Assembly: GCA_963682175.1 (NCBI GenBank)
Contig: OY821771.1
Location: 16,181,001 to 16,245,000 of the forward strand
Direction of reading: 5' to 3'
DNA: 64,000 bases
Origin: Triglochin maritima
Lineage: Eukaryota > Streptophyta > Magnoliopsida > Alismatales > Juncaginaceae
A model generated the notes under the pieces. That model searched no databases and was not told the DNA's origin. It was given only the letters and a program-made list of their open reading frames with translations. Shown here piece by piece: positions 45,483 through 56,178 of the stretch (positions within the stretch are counted from its first letter, which is position 1; the number at the start of each line of letters is the position of its first letter). The position numbers and the translations under genes were made by a program.

Positions 45483-46548
45483 CCCACCACAGGAGATTGC
45501 CCGTCTCCTGTGCTACAGGGACCGCTGATTGGCGGTCCCCAACCGCCAATTGGCGGTCTAAAAGGCGTGCCTCGTGCGCTGCCTTAGACTACCCTGATCA
45601 CCATTCATTTTGCCTTCTTTTGATTCCCCTAGATCCATTCTTGATCTATGTTACTGGGGGGCACGAAGGAAAGAAGGTGGCTCTCTACTCACAAAGCAAA
45701 AAACCGATTTTGCAATACACACTCTTCTTCTTCTTTCTACTCACATACTCACTCTTTTCTCACACAATTTCGTGGCTCAACTTCTAATGCTTGATATATG
45801 TTATTGTATTGTTGTTGTCTTACAAATGGTGAATTCTAGTGCTTTATATAGGCACTTACATGACCCTACAACTTCTAAACATAAAGACTACATAAACATG
45901 ATGATTCAAGATCATTACACCCTCTACTTAAATTGCATACATAATTAGGACGAAAATTACTCAAAAAATGAAAAGACTCTTGTCTCTTCCACTCCCTCAA
46001 CCTTTTGTCTTCTCATGTGTTGACTCTTCCCTTGATGAGTCATCAAGCAATGATGATGTGGCGAGTGACTAGGACGCCACATAGGGTTAAGTCGCCACCT
46101 AGGATTAAGTTCAATTCTCAATAATAATCACTTCTATAAATTGCTGATAACCCTTGAGCATCTCATATCGGGATGGATTGACCTGTACGAGTCACGACCA
46201 AATCTTTTGAATATGTCATAATCAAGTCAATTTTCGTCTTTTTTCTACTTCTTCTGTTTCGATAATTTTTTCTATTCTTATTCTTCCTACGTTGTAATTA
46301 GCAACGCAATACTTTTTCACAAAAAGTAACAAATGAGTATCGAGGAAGTTTATAACATGCAAGGGTCATACATGACAACTGAAATTTACGGTGAAAATAA
46401 ACATTTTTTTATCATTTGGACAATAGACTAACAATATTATAACCAAATTAAACTACACTTTAATCATAGTTTAACTTAAGGGCATTGGTGAAACAACTTT
46501 AAGATTTAAAGGGTATACATGATAGGACCTTGAAATGGAGGGTATTAG
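45483..46548. other. mixed repeat-derived DNA
   Basis: Two copies of the gypsy U3 palindrome (GACCGCTGATTGGCGGTC and ACCGCCAATTGGCGGTC) stand back to back at about 45521-45559. The rest does not match families A or B. A TATATA-like stretch (about 45845) and scattered short frames occur. No gene recognised. Confidence 0.45.
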
Positions 46549-47340
46549 TGTAACGTCCCCGGAAACAACAAAAAATTTAAAACGATATTCAAAGATAATT
46601 AACATTAATCACACGAGGATGCTACTCATAAATCACATCCAAAGGGTGCACTACTATAGTACAAGAGTTGTAAAAATGTATGATCACATCAAAGTACAAA
46701 ACGATATAGATACAAGCAATCATAACAACCTAACAAGAGTTGATTGAGGAAGCGGTCTTGGTGCTCCCTCATCCTCGGTCTCCACCCCACCTAGTTCCTA
46801 CCGAGGTCCTGAAATGCAATTGTAATAGCAATGTCTCAGTTTCGATAAGGAAACCCGTATACCAAGTCCAGCTACATGCATATGAAACTACTGTACAATG
46901 AACCTATCATACTAGTAAAATCTTCCTGACCTAAGGTACGCGACTAATCCTCACTCATGGCTATACTAATCATGAGGGACGCACGCATATCTGGGTCCAA
47001 GATACAAATCTGATCTCCTGGCCAATGTAATACCGACGGAGCCATGGCTCAGGTCGGTCAGCTCACCTGGCTGTGCCACAACCAAGGTACCTACCAAAAT
47101 ACATTGTTGGTCAGGAATATCCATCGCCTCCAAGGTCACACGAGTGCTCACACAATCTTAAACACTCGCCTGATGACTCAATCTGCTACCTACCAGAATA
47201 AACCTCGGACAACGTCCATCTTTACTTGAGCCAGGAAACATGCAATACAATGCATTGGGATCTGCAATCCCAAACTATTACATAGGCTATGGAATGAACC
47301 ATGGTGCAAATATGAAATAAAGTAAGGAATCAATTGTGCG
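46549..47340 (+). mobile_element. possible gypsy LTR fragment
   Basis: It begins TGTAACGTCCCCGG, a form typical of plant gypsy LTR starts. No matching end (GGACGTTACA type) or duplication was found before the next repeat at about 47341, so the assignment rests on the start alone. Confidence 0.35.
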
Positions 47341-47567
47341 CACCAACCGGTCGACTATTTAGAAGGTCTAAGCCAGCAAAACATTAAATAAATCAACACA
47401 ACGGTCGAATGACAAAGGGGTCTCGTTCAACCGAAAATAACAGGAACTTCCTACGTTCTTTAAATCCATAACCAGTCGAACCAACATCCATATGATCGAA
47501 AAAAGTTAAGATCACTTAACTGTCGAACTATAGGTCTAGGGTGGTCGACCGTTTAGATGGCAAAAAC
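47341..47567 (-). mobile_element. copia-like LTR U3 fragment
   Basis: The region contains one exact GGTCGACC (about 47552-47559) and five or six variants (GGTCGACT, GGTCGAAT, AGTCGAAC, TGTCGAAC). They are spaced 30-60 bp apart, as in the U3 of C1, C2 and the LTRs at 29335 and 60810. Both ends are missing. Confidence 0.5.
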
Positions 47568-48597
47568 TTGTGTAAATTAAGCTTAAACCGCAAGTGCACG
47601 GCCACGATGAAGTGGTGGCAGGTATGGGTCAAATCTGCATTGAGGTTTGTCAACTCTGGTTCTTCTGAAATCAAGGGGCAAATAATGGGGAGAAGGAGTT
47701 TGATTACACTAAACTAAGTTACACTAAACTATCAACTAATAAATAGGAAAGATGAAAGCACAAGACTAACTAAAACTAAACTAAAAAACTAACAAACAAG
47801 AAAGATGAAATTTACTAAGGAAAACCCTTAAGGAGTGGAGTGTGTGTACACATGTAATAAGATGGTGAAGAATGCATTCAATACGGGACAAGTGTAGGTT
47901 CTATTTTCATGCATAGGAAGTGTCTAATGGTTGTGGCAAAACCTATCAATCTAATCACTAACCAAGTTGATTAATATGAGCATAAATACAATGGTTATTA
48001 AGTACCTAAACAAGCATGAGAAATTTTTAAAAGTTGTGGTAAAACTCATCAAGTTAAATATTCTTATTTAAACAAACAAGCATATATTTATATTTATCAC
48101 ATATTGTATAAGATAATATTCATTCTTTTTTTTTTGCAAGGCAAAAAGGGAGGCTTAGCCTCGAAGTATATTACTGAAAATGACGATTACATCCTACCAA
48201 AATTGTTTTAAAGAAGTGTGTGGGGCATACAACATGCATACCCGGCCTCACCCTACTACTCATATACGTATGACCTGTTTAGGAACAAAGTAGGTAAAGA
48301 CAAAGAAGTTTCCTTCATATACAACATTTCAATCAAGCCAACTATCTCCTAACTCCACATGTTCTGGAAATCATGCTCCTCCTCCGCCTCCTTCGCAAGG
48401 TTCTTTACTCGATCCCATAGGCAGCGAATGGTATCTTTGATGGCAGCTACTATGTCCCTTGGCAATAGCTTTTCTCCCTCAAAAATTTGTCGATTTCATT
48501 CAAGCCAGCACTCGTGTATCATAGCATTGAAGGCCCAATGCCTTACAACTTTCCCAAGCCGGCTACCACGAGCATGTGCTAGTCGTATCGCTTCTCC

Positions 48598-49011
48598 TTA
48601 TAGCGAATGTGCATATCGGTCACTAATTTTCAGTAAGTGTAGAAGGGCCACCCAAACCTCCTTGATGAACGTACACCCCCAGAAAAGATGCTCCAAATCT
48701 TCCTCGTCCCTCTCACAAAGGCTGCAAATCGGGTCGTGCTTTGCTCCGTGTTTGTTCATAAGTTTCTTTGTGAGTAACCGGCCCCTCAAAGCCCTCCAAG
48801 CTGTGAGTGCGTGCTTTGGGATAGCATTCTTATGCCACACCATACCAGCCCACGAAACCTTCCTTCCTGGTGGCTTTACCCATGTCCACACCTCTCGTAT
48901 CCCAAGTATGGTTCCCTTGCCCTCTATCCTCTTTGGCTGATCGAAGCCGCCATGTATTTGAGTGTTTGCTATCCTCGAGTGGATTTCCTCCATCAATGTA
49001 GATCTTGGGGG

Positions 49012-49047
<36 letters not shown>

Positions 49048-49516
49048 CATCCACACTCCATCTTTTATAAAGTATGAGACTTTTATGTCCCAAGGCACTC
49101 CCAACTCATAATGTAATCGGTCCCCCCAATTTTCACATTGGAATGATTGTCCACACCAAGGATATTGGAAGAAGCAAATATCTTCACCATTTCCCACCTC
49201 ATACCGTATATGTCGTCTTGCTATGTCTCGAACTCTAAGGAGCCCCTTCCAAGCCCAAGAAGAGGTGGGTGGGGGACGTGCTAGCCAGATGGATCGGTTT
49301 CTCAAGTATTTCCGGCGCACACACTTGACCCAAAGTGATTGTTCGTCCGCCACCACCAGCCAGAATGGACCCAAGAGGCCCACATCATTCCAGTCCAATA
49401 GGCATTTGAGGCCAAGGCCACCTTCCTCCTTTGGTGTGCATATATCTCTCCATGCTACCGCAACCCATTTTCTTGGACCTCCCCAAATGAAGTGGCACAT
49501 GACTCTCAATCTCTTG
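48598..49516 (-). pseudogene. LINE C-terminal part with zf-RVT domain
   Basis: The frame opens at 49578 and becomes coherent after about residue 22 (RLRVMCHFIWGG). It continues KEEGGLGLKCLLDWN and ends with the zinc-binding zf-RVT region (VSWAGMVWHKNAIPKHALTA, then CSLCERDEEDLEHLFWGC). The plus-strand G32 run at 49013-49044 is read as about 14 prolines, an expansion not expected in this family. A frame change near 49515 separates it from the reverse transcriptase. Confidence 0.87.
49013..49044. repeat. G32 homopolymer in the LINE
   Basis: Thirty-two consecutive G residues on the plus strand, preceded by GGGGGC. It lies inside the LINE coding region and keeps the minus-strand frame open. Expansion by slippage or an assembly artefact are both possible. 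Confidence 0.9.
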
Positions 49517-49621
49517 TAAGGTTTTCCGGGGAAGGAGGAACGCGGAGGTCCAATAGACACTGAGGGATACGAGCACACTCCTTACAAGTTCCACCCTTCC
49601 AGCAATGGACAAGAAGTTTTG

Positions 49622-51346
49622 CTACCATGTGCTCAGTCGTGCTTTTACCTTATTTACAAGTGTCGTGCAATGGGTTTTCCCCATCCTTCCCGAGAACAAC
49701 GGCAGCCCAAGATAGGTGACGGGGAACTCTTTTCGCTCCATCCGAAGGTGTGCTGCAATCCATGAGCCGTCCCGTGCATCACCTCCCATTAAGATTTGGC
49801 TTTTTGACACACTAAAGCTCATCCCCGAACAAGACGTGAACTCCTCGAGGACACCTCGAATTGCCCTTGCATTTGCCTTTGTTGCTTGTGCAAATAGGAG
49901 GACGTCATCAGCAAAAAGAAGGTGTGAGACAGCGATATCCCCACACGTAAGTGGCTGAATACGCCCATCTATAACCGCCTCCTTTACCATCTCGCTCAGA
50001 ACTTCCATACACATAACAAATAGATAGGGAGCCAAAGGGTCACCTTGTCTCAATCCATTGCTGGCCACGAAACTTGAGGAGTTTGCACCATTAACCGTCA
50101 CCACAAACGAAGCCCGAACACAATTCATGATTAGGCGTCTCCACTTAACCGGAAACGCAAAATGCTGCAAAACTCCCTCCAAGAAAGTCCATGAGATGGA
50201 GTCATAAGCTTTCCTGATATCAAGTTTGATACACATTCTTCCTTGTCCTTTGTCGAGGTGGAGGTTATGACATAGCTCGTGTGCAAGAAGAATGTTGTCC
50301 CCAATGCGCCGGCCTTTTACAAACGCACTTTGATTTTCTCCAATAAGTCGTGGCAACACCTTCTTAAGACGATTCGCAAGCACCTTTGAAGTGAATCGAT
50401 ACGTCATATTGCATAAAGCTATGGGTCTATAATCTTCCACTGAAACCGGTGCCTTCTTCTTTGGGATGAGCGTAAGTGATGTAAAGTTCCATTTGGCCAA
50501 CACCTTTCCGTTGTCCAGGCAGGAGTGTATGGCCTTGAACACGTCTTTTTTAATGAGTTCCCATGCAGCTTTGAAGAATTTAGCATTGAACCCATCGGGT
50601 CCCGACACTTTATCAACATTTGCGTTCAGCACTACATCTTCCAACTCTTTCATGTCAAGGCTACGTAGAAGCTCCACTCCCTCCTCCCGACGGAGGTGCG
50701 GTAAGGAGAGGGAGGGGGGAATGGGTATTACCTGCAAATCATTGGCAAACAAGTTAGTATAAAACCGCCAAAAGGCGTCACGGATCGCACCCTCTTCCTC
50801 AATGATGGTGGCACCCTCACACACTCGTCTCACTTGGTTGGTGGCTCTCCTCACTCGAAGGTGTGCATGGAAAAATCTAGTGTTCCGGTCCCCCTCTTTT
50901 AACCACTTCACCCTTGATTTTTGTCGGGTTATAGACTCCTCCCAAACAAGAGTTCGAGCAAGGGAGTCCTTTGCAGCCCCTTCGGCGCGGGAGAGGTCAG
51001 CATCAAGGGGGTTTTCAAGACGTTTTTTCCTCACTTCCTCGAGTGTAGCACGCGCCTCTCCCACCTTATTTGTGGCATTCCCAAACTTTGAGCTACTCCA
51101 CCGAACAAGGCTCTTCTTAACTTCTTGTAATTTTTCTGCCACGCGAAACATGGGTGTGCCCCTCACGTAGGTGGTCCATGCACGTGCAACCAGCCCATGG
51201 AAGTCCTGATGGCCAGCCCAATGATTTTCGAAGCGAAACATCTTCTTCTTCCGCCTTGCATTTCCGTCCGTCTTCATAATAAGCATGGTGTGATCACTCA
51301 AGTCTTTTGCACCCACAAGATAGTAGGATTCCGGGAATAATTCAAG
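49622..51346 (-). pseudogene. LINE reverse transcriptase
   Basis: An open frame of 564 codons from 51316, the longest in the window, extends upstream in frame to the stop at 51349-51347. The first ~230 residues are the linker typical of plant L1 (WLKEGDRNTRFFH, then KVSGPDGFNAKFFK). RT motifs follow: LIPKKKAPVSVEDYRPIAL, ENQSAFVKGR, KLDIRKAYDSISW with its aspartate, GLRQGDPLAPYLF, and the catalytic FADDVLLF. It ends at a TAG soon after KARLSTW, where related proteins continue. All the key RT residues are present, but neighbouring stops break the full polyprotein. Confidence 0.9.
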
Positions 51347-52203
51347 TCATGCATTGTTTATCAAGATTCGGTCAATCCGCGTCTCGTTACATGCACTACC
51401 CTCGGAGGAGTTAGACCACGTAAATCCCCCCCCCCCCCCCCCCGTGGACGGCATCTCAAGGAGTTCGAGGGCATCAATGCAATCATTAAATTCTGCCATA
51501 GCAACCTCATTTCCAGCAATCCCTCCTCTCTTTTCACTCGCCCTCCGAACACAATTGAAATCACCCCCACCATCCATGGCCTAGATGCGGGTGGTGCTGC
51601 TAGGAGAAGGTCACTCCACAATTTACGGCAATCGAAATCAAAACCGTCCCTTATCCAACGTGCCCTGAAATGAAGTAGTTGTGATGTCTCATATGCAACT
51701 CTCATATCCACTATTTGGTCGTTCCAAAGAACCAAAATTCGGCCAGAATCCACCACCAAACTATTTGATATCCAAGCACTAGGCCAAATCGCTCTTTTGA
51801 AGCGCTCAATCTTCTTAAGCTTCACCTTATGTTCCACAAGGCAAACCACATCCGGATTCACCTCCTTTATACTACCCCTAATCATAAGTGCTCGGCCGGG
51901 TCCATTTGCACTGCGCACATTCCACACTAGGATATTCATGGGTTTAAGGTGCGGGGTGACCCCTCTACCTCCACATGGGAAAGTTTTGCTACTTATCTTT
52001 CTACCGGAGTGCCGGAGAGGGATGGACGGGGAGCAAACTTGCGGCCCAGGAGTTACTCTATCTCCTTGATCTTCCATCATCGAGCTCGCTTCATTTCTGA
52101 GTAGGTCAAATTGTCCCCCATTTTGCACGTTGCTAGTCTTTGGGAGTTCCTTTCCTCGAGCCACCCTCGAGGGAGATGTCCAGCCCTTCTCCTTATGCAT
52201 CAA
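51347..52203 (-). pseudogene. LINE apurinic-like endonuclease (frameshifted)
   Basis: An N-terminal part of about 95 residues without recognised domain is followed by the endonuclease: NILVWNVRSANGPGRA, a glutamate in VCLVEHKVK, and SGRILVLWND. Near 51572 a base is lost and the frame changes. The other frame then carries GDFNCVRRASEKRGG and, past a glycine run from the C18 tract (51426-51443), FTWSN and ETRIDRIL. A TGA at 51349-51347 separates it from RT. Such endonucleases nick the target DNA to prime reverse transcription. Confidence 0.87.
51426..51443. repeat. C18 homopolymer in the LINE
   Basis: Eighteen consecutive C residues on the plus strand, read on the minus strand as six glycines within the endonuclease. 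Confidence 0.9.
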
Positions 52204-53128
52204 TGAGGCTAGCCCTTCTCCTTATTCATTCTCATTCTTCATTTCATGTATAAACATAATGTACACCCCCAAAGGGGGATGAAACTACTCACTACACATT
52301 AAGCTAACAATTATACTAAGAAAGAAAGACATTCTAACGAGTTATACTAAGATTAGGAAAACGAAACTAAGCTAAACATGCAAACATTCAAAAAGAGACA
52401 ATATTCAAACAAAACTAAAAAGAAAATATCTTATTTACATGACTCACATTACAAAGTGGCATCCTCTCCACCTTGAGTTTTGCTCCAAATGCTTACTCCA
52501 AGTAGAGATAATTGCCACCAAGCAATGGAAAGGTTACAAAGGAGGAAGATGAGTTCTATTTATAGTCATGAAAAAGGCAATTTGGCACAATCCTCTGGTA
52601 TGGGACTAATGAAACATTCATAAATTGGACATAACCTACATAACCCACAAACATGCGAAACTGGATCGGATTTGGACCAAAATGGACCACCAATTGGAGG
52701 TCTGGGGTCGCCAATTGGCAGTCACTTTTTGTCTGATATGATCTTATTTTGGCTATCTTCTTAAATAATTCAATTCTTCACATGGGGTGCACTCGGATCA
52801 GTTTTTGGAGTTTGGACCCGAATCTAATTGCCAAAATACTCCTCATGAGGGTGTGGAGTCTCTCAGTTTGCTATTTGGTCCTTCTGAGTTACATCGAGGT
52901 CCTTCCCTCTTGTAGATGGGTCATTATGTATGACGAACAGGTGAAATTTGCTTCATTTAAGTACTTTCTTCTTATATTTCAGTCATTATTCTCTTATGTT
53001 CTCTTCTTTATTACTTAATACCTGAAAATACAACAAACACTCGAGTAGCACAAAATTGGGGTAAAATTAAGGATATATATCACGAATATGGTGCATGATA
53101 TGCTACAAATCAAATACCCTCACACTTA

Positions 53129-54949
53129 ACTTTTGTTAGTCCCAAGAAAAACAAAGAAATAGCAAAATGAAAGAAATGAAAAACATACGAAAATAGGGAA
53201 ATCCTAACTCACTTTCGTAGGAATCACGGTTGCACTTAGCACATGAAGCAAGCCGTTAAACCTTTTTGTCACGAAGGAGGAGGAGTGTTGTCTCCTGATG
53301 GTTTTCAGTGGATATATCCACAAAATCCGAATATTGATGCATTATTCAACCATGCAACATGACTCGATGGACTTACTTTTATCGATCATTGTACATGATA
53401 ATCCTATGAGCTGACTCTATACATGTATTCGACCACACCCCTAGCCTAGGGAACCATTCATGCAAGTTAATTAAGTGCATAAGTAGAAGACATGGGCAAC
53501 CTTAATATCCTAAAATGATACGTTGTGTAAAGTCCATTAAGGTTCTTATTTGTATTTTTTTCATCATTCTTCTTTCTTTCTAGAGAACAAGGAATTAAAA
53601 CTGGTTTGTGTTTAATTCTCCAGGGTCTGGATTCATGCATCATTGTCTGTGAGAAGTTACACTAACACGTACACCTTCCCCCAAATCTCTACCTAAGGCG
53701 ATCATTTTCTAAGTGGGAGTTTGGTCGGTGCATCCCAAGTCAGATGACTCAAAAGAACCAGGTACTAAGTCCCCTCGACCCTAATATCCCGAGTGATAGG
53801 AGCCATGGGAGAAGAAAGAACACCCAACTAAATCATTTCTTGTCTACAAATAAACCAAAACCCTTACACTTAAGGTTTCACAATAAGAGTTTAAGGGACC
53901 CTGACTACGACAAAATTGCTTATGCTAACAGACACAAATTATTTGACTCACTAAGTTCAGGGTGGACTTATTTTTTTATTTGAGTATTGAAACCCTATTA
54001 TTACTCTCCCCTCGAGGGAAAATCGGGGTGCATCCTAACGACTAGATAAGACCTAAAGTCAGTGTAGTAGATATCCTAATGCATCATGTTCAAGCCAATT
54101 ATGAGAGCTTCATTTTTACTTCGCCTCTCAACGGTTTTGCACATGCTAAACACACGCAAAACCCACAAAACATTTTCTTTCACAAACACATGAAGATTTT
54201 GAAAGAAATTAAAATTTTAAAACACTAGGCAAGCAAAAGAAGACAAATCACCCGATGATCATGGTATAACAGATATATCAATGTAAATTGCAGCACACTA
54301 TCGTGAGCCTACAATGCAAGCAAAAGAAAACCAAAGAAAAGGAAAAAAAGACTCGACTATGTACACACGTAAAACTCTCCCCCACACACACTACATGGAT
54401 TTATGCATGAAAAATAAAAAATATCACCAATGTGAAGCGCAAAAGGAAATTTATGGTTATGTGGATGGACATCAACCTGAATTTCCCAAAGCCTGTGAGA
54501 TTCCTAAGAAGGGAGACAAATATGTGAAACAAATGGGGCCCAAATGCACTAGTGTTGGGGCCCACAACAACCACCGCTCACTTGTGGAATCTTTTGTTCA
54601 TTTGTTTTGTTTTTTTGGTATAAACAAGATATATACATCAACAAAGATATTCTCATAATGATTTGGTCAAGGAACATCGAATGAGAACATCGAGTCATGC
54701 GGACCAGAGATCTGCCGTGATGGGCCCGCTGCATTGGTACTCTGAGGTATCATGAGAGGTGAAAGGTCAAAACTGAAAGGCTCGAACCCCTCATGATATT
54801 GGTTGGGTGTAGGCAACGTGAATGAGTGGAGTTGTGTTTCCTCACTAAGGTTTATTTGCCTCGAACAAAACCCCCCAACCAATAGGGGGTGCATTGGAAT
54901 GAGTTCCTCAAGCTCATTCGTGTGATGTCACATACTTGTCGCATTATGT
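53129..54949 (-). other. B2 3' non-coding region
   Basis: Matches 31.2-33.0 kb in reverse and 20.5-22 kb directly. No coding region is recognised; short frames at 54549-54894 are not supported by the related copies. Confidence 0.55.
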
Positions 54950-56109
54950 ATGGGGCTTCTCCCCAAGTCATCCAGCAAGGACCACCAAACGTCCTTTATA
55001 TTATCAAGCATAAGTTCAATCACAGGTGCGTCCTTGTTGGAGTCAAGATGAATCTCATGAGGCTCAATGGCCACGGGACATGGGGTAAAGACACCTTTTG
55101 GTATGAGCATATGACGAGATGTGTCCCCCTCACTAACAATCTCAACTTAATCATCCAACAAACACTCCCTTTGTGCATTCATGTTTGATGTCAGCTCACT
55201 TTGTTGCATTGCAAAGATAGGCAATGATTTTTTCTGGGCACACAAACATTCTCAATGGGTTGCATTGATGTTGGGAGGTATTTGTTGATTTTGTGGTGCC
55301 TTCTCTAATTGGTGGATGATGTTGAGATTTAAATGTTGGTCTAAGGGATCTTGTTGCCTACCAAAGTTGAACACATGAAACTCGACACTCATGTTACCGA
55401 ATGAGAGCTTCATAAGACCATTTCTACAATTAATTAAGGCATTCGAGGTTGCCAGAAATGGTCTACCCAAAATGATAGGTATTTAAGAGTGGGTGTTCAC
55501 AACATGGTCTGTATCGATGACGACAAAATCTATTGAAAATATAAAATCTCCAACTTTGATGAGTACATCCTCAATAATCCCCTTTAGGACATGAATGGAT
55601 CTATCTGCTAGTTGGAGGGTCATCTTAGTTGGTTTCAATTCTCCCAAGTTTAACTGTTGATAAACAGAAGATGGGAGGAGGTTGACTGCTGATCCTAAAT
55701 CAAGTAATACGTTACTCATGCTAGTGTCATCTATCATACACTGAATAGTAAGAAACCCAAGGTCCTTGTACTTTGTGTATGTGGGATTGGACAAAAGTGA
55801 GCTCACACTCGCAGCTAAGAATGCTTTCTTACGAACATTGGTCTTCCTCTTGGTTGTGTAGAGATCTTTCAACACTTTGGCATATTGAGGTATTTGTTGG
55901 AAGACGTCCAACAAGGGGATGTTATCCTTAACTTGTTTAAAGACCTCTAATATCTTATCCATTGTGTCACTATGCTTTTTGGTTAACCTACTAGGATAGG
56001 GAGCTTCCGGCACGTAGGTTTGCCTTGGAGTATGAGAAATTTCCTCAACATCAGACTCCTTATGACCACCCTCCCCACAAAGGGCTTGCATAGATGGTGG
56101 TGGTGGCAA
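54950..56109 (-). pseudogene. B2 aspartic protease region
   Basis: Open piece 55483-56109 carries VKDNIPLLDVFQQIPQYAKVL and the protease site VLLDLGSAVNLLP (A1 has DLGAS). It runs to a stop after HVVNTHS. The following piece (55252-55470) continues LGRPFLATSNALINC, and a third (54928-55110) keeps the acidic tail (APVIELMLDNIKDV). At about 54950 the coding sequence ends and 3' non-coding sequence begins, where A1 would carry RT. Confidence 0.82.
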
Positions 56110-56178
56110 GGAAATGTGATTGTCGTCCTACTTTACATTCCTTAAAGTTACATTGGCATTGACATTGTGAACAAGTTC

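Larger units (their letters stand above)
48126..52223 (-). mobile_element. L1-type LINE, 5'-truncated
   Basis: The plus strand starts with a T10 run (48126-48135), the element's poly(A) tail. A 9-bp direct repeat, ATTCATTCT, flanks it (48118-48126, its last T shared with the tail, and 52224-52232). Endonuclease, reverse transcriptase and zf-RVT domains follow in order on the minus strand. The first open reading frame of a full plant L1 is missing apart from a possible tail, which fits 5' truncation during insertion. At the 5' end a 'agcccttctccttat' stretch occurs twice (about 52178 and 52211). Confidence 0.93.
47568..53112 (-). mobile_element. 3' LTR of gypsy element B2, split by a LINE
   Basis: Left part 47568-48125 carries the conserved U5 block (aaaccgcaagtgcacgg). 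Right part 52224-53112 ends ATGCTACAAATCA, the reverse of the family-B start. Without the LINE the LTR is about 1.44 kb. A degenerate palindrome pair (about 52683-52723) lies upstream, in element sense, of a TATA box (about 52556-52565). Confidence 0.8.

Noticed and set aside
48359..48940. 193-codon plus-strand frame at the LINE 3' end
   Set aside because: It is antisense to the LINE zf-RVT region and 3' end and has no independent support.
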